From JBBPZA01 sp963797015 (GTDB lineage: Bacteria; Actinomycetota; Thermoleophilia; Solirubrobacterales; Solirubrobacteraceae): DNA of 64,000 nt. Of this stretch, positions 60,709 to 64,000 are shown one piece after another; within the stretch, counting starts at the first letter, position 1; every line of letters begins with the position of its first letter. The stretch is taken from positions 232,665 to 296,664 of the forward strand of contig CAWCNV010000016.1 in NCBI GenBank assembly GCA_963797015.1, written 5' to 3'. Both the position numbers and the translations under genes were made by a program. The notes under the pieces are model-generated. The model saw only the letters and a program-made list of their open reading frames with translations, made no database searches and was not told the DNA's origin.

Positions 60709-61857
60709 TTGCTCGTCGATCTGCACGCGCACTACCCGATGCACCTGATCCCGCGCGAGGAGGGGACCCACGCGCGACTCGTCGGATGGCGGTCGGAGCG
60801 GCTACGGGCACGAATCGTCGACCTGCTCTCGCGCCTGTTCAACTACGAGGGGCCAGGAGGGGAGCCGGGCGTGACGGTCGAGCTGGCCCGCGAGGGCGAA
60901 GTCGGCGTCGTGCTCTCGGTGCTCTACTCGCCGTTCGACGAGATGGACCTGGAGCGCGGTTACCGCGCGCCGCCGGTCGACGCCTACTTCGGTCGCCTGC
61001 TCGACCTCCTCGAGCTCGTCGAACGTGACCTGGCCCAGCGAGGCGACGCGCGGGTGGTGCGCTCGGCGGTCGAGCTCGACGCATGCCTGGCCGAAGGTCG
61101 GATCGCCTTCGTGCATGCGCTCGAGGGCGGCTTTCACCTCGGCGCCGATCCGGCCGCGATCGAGCGCAACGTCGCCGAGCTCGCGCGGCGCGGGCTCGCG
61201 TACGTGACCGTCGGGCACCTGTTCTGGCGCGGAGTCGCGACCACGGCGCCGGCGCTGCCGTTCCTGCCCGACTGGCTCTACCGCCTGCTGTTCCACCAGC
61301 CGCGCAGGGAGGGTCTGAGCGACGTCGGGCGGGCGGTGGTCGAGGCCATGCTGGCCCACGGCGTGCTCGTGGACGTGACGCACATGAGCGATGCGTCGCT
61401 GGCGGACACCTTCGCGCTGCTCGACGAGCGCGACCCCGAGCGCCGGCGCGCCGTCATCGCCAGCCACATGGCGTGCCGCTGCGGGCGCCTCGCCTACAAC
61501 CTCGACGACGCGACCATCGGGCGGATCGCCGAGCGCGGCGGCGTCATGGGCGTGATCGACTGTCGGCACTACGTCGCCGACGGGCTGCGCCGGCGGCGGC
61601 GCAGCGCGTCGTTCGAGGACTCGGTCGACCTGATCTGTACCCACATCGACCGGATCGAGCGGGTCACCGGCTCGTTCGACCACGCCGCCCTGGGATCAGA
61701 CCTCGACGGCTACATCAAGCCCGCGCTGACCGGCATCGGGCACATGGGGCGGATGCGCGACCTGCAGGCCGCGCTGACGGCCCGCTACGGCGAGCAGCGC
61801 GCGCGCAAGGTGTGCGGCGAGAACGCGCTGCGGGTACTGCGAGAGCGCTGGGCCTGA
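60709..61857 (+). CDS. Membrane dipeptidase (peptidase M19)
   Basis: A 382-residue protein from TTG 60709. VDLHAHYPMH (HxD-type metal site), FVHALEGGFHLG (bridging Glu), YVTVGHLFW, VDVTHMSD and ASHMACR, then LGSDLDGYIKPA match the renal dipeptidase family (dinuclear zinc). It hydrolyses dipeptides, including those with D-amino acids. No signal peptide is seen. Divergent from the AAA ATPase. Confidence 0.88.
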   Translation: MLVDLHAHYPMHLIPREEGTHARLVGWRSERLRARIVDLLSRLFNYEGPGGEPGVTVELAREGEVGVVLSVLYSPFDEMDLERGYRAPPVDAYFGRLLDLLELVERDLAQRGDARVVRSAVELDACLAEGRIAFVHALEGGFHLGADPAAIERNVAELARRGLAYVTVGHLFWRGVATTAPALPFLPDWLYRLLFHQPRREGLSDVGRAVVEAMLAHGVLVDVTHMSDASLADTFALLDERDPERRRAVIASHMACRCGRLAYNLDDATIGRIAERGGVMGVIDCRHYVADGLRRRRRSASFEDSVDLICTHIDRIERVTGSFDHAALGSDLDGYIKPALTGIGHMGRMRDLQAALTARYGEQRARKVCGENALRVLRERWA

Positions 61858-61980
61858 ACGCGTCGCGACCCCGGGCAGGGAGCTCCGGGGCCGCGAGGAA
61901 CGAGGAGGGATCTCGTTACTGCGCAGGCAGTGTCGCGGGCGGCGATGAAACCGTTGTGAAAGCTCTGAGAAGCGGGCGAA

Positions 61981-62256
61981 CTACCAGCCGCCGCGCCACT
62001 CAGGGCGCGCGCTGCGTGCCTTGGCCGCGTGCTTGCGCGCGTCCTTGCGCTTCTCCAGGCGCCACTGGACGAAGCTCATGAACGCGACGAACAGCGGGAA
62101 GAAGGCGATCAGGATGAAGCCCGCGTTGGTGACGACCTTGTCGTCGGTCTCGCCGTAGAGGCCCTCGCCGTGGTCGCTCTGCGAGGCGAGCGCGACCGGC
62201 GCCAGCAGGGCGAGCATCACCAGATACGCGAACAGGGCGGCGAGCAGGCGTCGCAC
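61981..62256 (-). CDS. Small two-helix membrane protein
   Basis: Ninety-one residues from GTG 62256. An N-terminal signal-like helix (LLAALFAYLVMLALLAPVALA) is followed by a short acidic loop (SDHGEGLYGETDDK), a second helix AGFILIAFFPLFVAFMSFVQW, and a basic tail (RLEKRKDARKHAAKARSARP). Likely inner-membrane with a cytosolic basic tail. The family is unrecognised but has the look of a conserved actinobacterial hypothetical. Confidence 0.6.
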   Translation of the reverse strand: MRRLLAALFAYLVMLALLAPVALASQSDHGEGLYGETDDKVVTNAGFILIAFFPLFVAFMSFVQWRLEKRKDARKHAAKARSARPEWRGGW

Positions 62257-62266
62257 GCCCCGGACT

Positions 62267-62476
62267 TTATCGGACGCCCGTGGTGGCTCGGGGGCGGCTG
62301 AGCTGGCGCACGCGGTAGCTCGCGCACCGGCGGTGCACGAACGTGCGCCCGCGCAGGCGCAGCCGCTCGTCGCGGTCGGTGACGCTGCGTCCGCACACCG
62401 GGCAGTCGCATACGTGTGACCCGCGCTGCAGGCGCATGGCGCGGAGAACCGGATCCAGCGTGGACATGGAGCCCAC
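62267..62476 (-). CDS. Small zinc-ribbon-like protein
   Basis: Sixty-nine residues; C-D-C-P-V-C-G early (~32-41) and a second RRCASY element later give a four-ligand metal site. The rest is basic. An internal ATG (MSTLDPVLR) is a plausible true start. Function unknown; possibly nucleic-acid or ribosome binding as in other tiny ribbons. Confidence 0.55.
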   Translation of the reverse strand: MGSMSTLDPVLRAMRLQRGSHVCDCPVCGRSVTDRDERLRLRGRTFVHRRCASYRVRQLSRPRATTGVR

Positions 62477-62594
62477 GGTCCCGCACCTGCCTCAAGCTGG
62501 CGTAAACGAACGGGGAATCGCAACAGATCCTTCACAACCGGGGAGCCGGCGCCACAGACGGGTCCGGCTATCGTCAAGCCGCGGGCGGTCGGAA

Positions 62595-62620
62595 GTCCCG
62601 GGACGTGGTGTAAGAGCATG
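62595..62620 (+). repeat. IS256 left terminal inverted repeat
   Basis: Begins GTCCCG, then CGTGGTGTA after a variable triplet. It pairs with the complement of 63971-63996. Confidence 0.75.
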
Positions 62621-62652
62621 CCGCTCTGCTCGTCGGTGAAGTGGGTGGCTGC

Positions 62653-63869
62653 TCAGGCCGGCTGGAGTTCGAGGACCTCCTCTTCTTCTTGTTCTGGATG
62701 GGGCCGCTGCTCGAGCAGCGGTTCGATCGACTGGCGTACTGACGTAGGCCGCGGCCGACGAGCCACTCGTCGTTGGCCTCGATCGCGAGCATGCTCGTGA
62801 GGCGGATCAGCGAGCTGTCGTCGGGGAAGATGCCGACGACGTCGGTGCGGCGGCCGATCTCGCGGTTGAAACGCTCGAGCGGGTTGGTGGTGCGGAGCTT
62901 GCGCCAGTGCTCGGCGGGGAAGGCAGTAGAAGGCGAGCACGTCCTCCTCGGCCTCCTCGAGCAACGCCGCTACCTTCGGCAGCGGCCGTTCGAGCTGCTC
63001 GACCGCCGGAGGTGAGCGCCGCGCTAGCGGCCTCGCGGTCAGGCTGGTTGAACAGCGGCCGGATCAGAGCGGCCAGCAGCCCATGTTGGTCCTTGCGGGC
63101 GTGTCCGAGGCAGTCACGCAGGAAGTGGACGCTGCAGCGCTGCCAGGGGCAGCCGAGCACCTGGGCCAGGGCCGCCTTCAGCCCCGGGTGGGCGTCCGAG
63201 ATCGCCAGCTGCACCCCGGTCAGGCCGCGCTTGACCAGGCTGCGCAGGAACTCGCGCCAGAACGCCTCGGTCTCGGCCTCGCCAACGTCGAGGCCGATGA
63301 TCTCTCGGCGCCCTGTCTCGTGGACCGCGTGGGCCACCACGACACACTTGGGCACCACCCGGCCGCCGGCGCGGACCTTCTCGACCTTCGCGTCGACGAA
63401 CACATAGGGGTAGCGGCCCTCGAGCGGCCGCGCTTCGGAACGCCTCGACCTGCTCGTCCAGGAGCGCGCAGAGCGCGGCTCACCTCGCTGCGACCGATCC
63501 TCAGCCCGAGCGACTCGACCAGCTGATCGACCCGACGCGTCGAGACCCCGCACACATACGCCTGCTGCACGACCGCGACGAGCGCCTGCTCACTTCGTTT
63601 TCTCGGCCGCAGGAAGCCCGGGAAGTAGCTGCCCTGGCGCAGCTTCGGGATCTGCAGCTCGATCTCGCCGGCGCGCGTGTCCCAACGCCGGGCCCGATAG
63701 CCGTTGCGATGAGTCGCGCGATCGTCCGGGCGGCGCTCCCCGAGCTCGGCGCCGACCAGCTCTGAGACCTCGACCTCCATCAACTCGCGCACAAGCAGCC
63801 TGAGCGACTCGCGCAGCACATCCGCGTGCTCGTCACGAGCACACGCCGAACGACCTCCTCGACCGCCAT
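62653..63869 (-). pseudogene. IS256-family (mutator) transposase, broken by several frameshifts
   Basis: Read across frames from ATG 63869 to stop 62653 the sequence is a ~405-residue IS256 transposase: AVEEVVRRVL, VLRESLRLLVRELMEVEVSELVGAE, THRNGYRARRWDTRAG, LVAVVQQAYVCGVSTRRVDQLVESLGL, YVFVDAKVEKVRAGG (catalytic DxK), REIIGLDVGEAETEAFW, LAISDAHPGLKAAL, WQRCSVHFLRD, then TTNPLERFNREIGRRTDVVGIFPD with the catalytic Glu, ending EEEEVLELQPA. Breaks fall near 63840, 63450, 63000, 62920 and 62740, too many for an active enzyme unless they are sequence errors. Confidence 0.8.
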
Positions 63870-63970
63870 CCTTTCCTGACCGGCCACCAGTGGTGCCTCC
63901 TTGTCGTCGAACCTTCAGCAGTCCGACGAGCATGAGCGCCACGGTGGCCGGAACCACCTCGTTCCGTCCG

Positions 63971-63996
63971 CCACGCTCCTACACCACGCTACGGGA
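63971..63996 (-). repeat. IS256 right terminal inverted repeat
   Basis: Complement of the left end with five mismatches; see 62595-62620. Only a few bases of flank follow within the window. Confidence 0.75.
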
Positions 63997-64000
63997 CGCG

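Larger units (their letters stand above)
62595..63996 (-). mobile_element. IS256-family insertion sequence
   Basis: Bounded by recognisable terminal inverted repeats (62595-62620 and 63971-63996, 21 of 26 bases matching) and ~1.40 kb long, standard for IS256. Its right end is only a few bases from the window edge, so the expected 8-9-bp target duplication cannot be checked. The sole gene is a multiply frameshifted transposase. Confidence 0.8.

Overview
The window is very GC-rich DNA (by eye close to 70%) packed with genes that often overlap by GTGA or ATGA. GTG and TTG starts are common. The gene content points to an actinobacterium, probably a deep-branching class such as Thermoleophilia (Solirubrobacterales). 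Pointers are paired IniA/IniC-type dynamins, a SigB/F-type sigma factor with RsbW-like kinases and a STAS protein, LigD in PE-LIG-POL order, MurJ, PPK1 and a VLRF1/baeRF-like protein. The class-level placement is inference. I see no rRNA, tRNA, CRISPR array or replication origin.

Left part (0-19.5 kb): protein quality control and membrane remodelling. After a truncated CmcI-like methyltransferase end come Lon, a DUF1360 protein and a tight operon: Ycf46-type AAA ATPase, DUF1257 (Ycf35-like), DUF2997, a PH-like/coiled-coil/helix-hairpin-helix protein and a radical-SAM activase. Next is an ECF sigma operon on the minus strand, divergent from an operon of two dynamin-like GTPases, a small helical protein, a GrpE-like exchange factor, an unknown protein and an Hsp70 nucleotide-binding domain. 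The Hsp70 domain runs into a coiled coil and two PH-like domains instead of a normal substrate-binding domain. The two operons share a symmetric pair of ECF-type promoters (GGAACC-N17-CGTC in both directions, 9257-9312). A convergent Clp AAA+ / YbjN-like chaperone / acidic protein operon follows. This block is the best candidate for an undescribed system: an ECF-controlled dynamin-chaperone membrane stress module.

Middle (19.5-36.6 kb): six perfect or near-perfect 24-bp tandem repeats between clp and a secreted GH31 glycosidase, an AHL-lactonase-like hydrolase, partner-switching regulators (STAS, two RsbW-like ATPases, SigB/F), topoisomerase IB, a BrkB/YihY membrane protein, Fe/Mn superoxide dismutase, a baeRF protein, LigD, an SDR, an alpha/beta hydrolase, and two peptidase E paralogs separated by an IS110 element whose 5' non-coding end may encode a bridge RNA.

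Right part (36.6-64 kb): MurJ, a DegT-type PLP enzyme, an arginase-family enzyme that appears to start with ACG, a TPR/F420-ligase-like fusion, a MhpD-like hydratase, a phosphoesterase, an ABC-2 exporter, Ppx/GppA with PPK1, a GH5-like enzyme, GNAT, a ZIP metal transporter behind a DtxR-like palindrome, a secreted beta-helix protein, a two-domain acyl-CoA-reductase-like SDR, a crotonase, two lipoproteins, an archaeal-type AAA ATPase, an M19 dipeptidase, small proteins, and an IS256-family element with recognisable terminal inverted repeats but several frameshifts.

Several genes carry apparent +1/-1 frameshifts (7.7-8.3, 9.15, 13.3, 14.64, 15.43, 56.5 and 62.7-63.9 kb) while long neighbours are intact. 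Whether these are decay, recombination scars or sequencing indels cannot be decided from the sequence alone.
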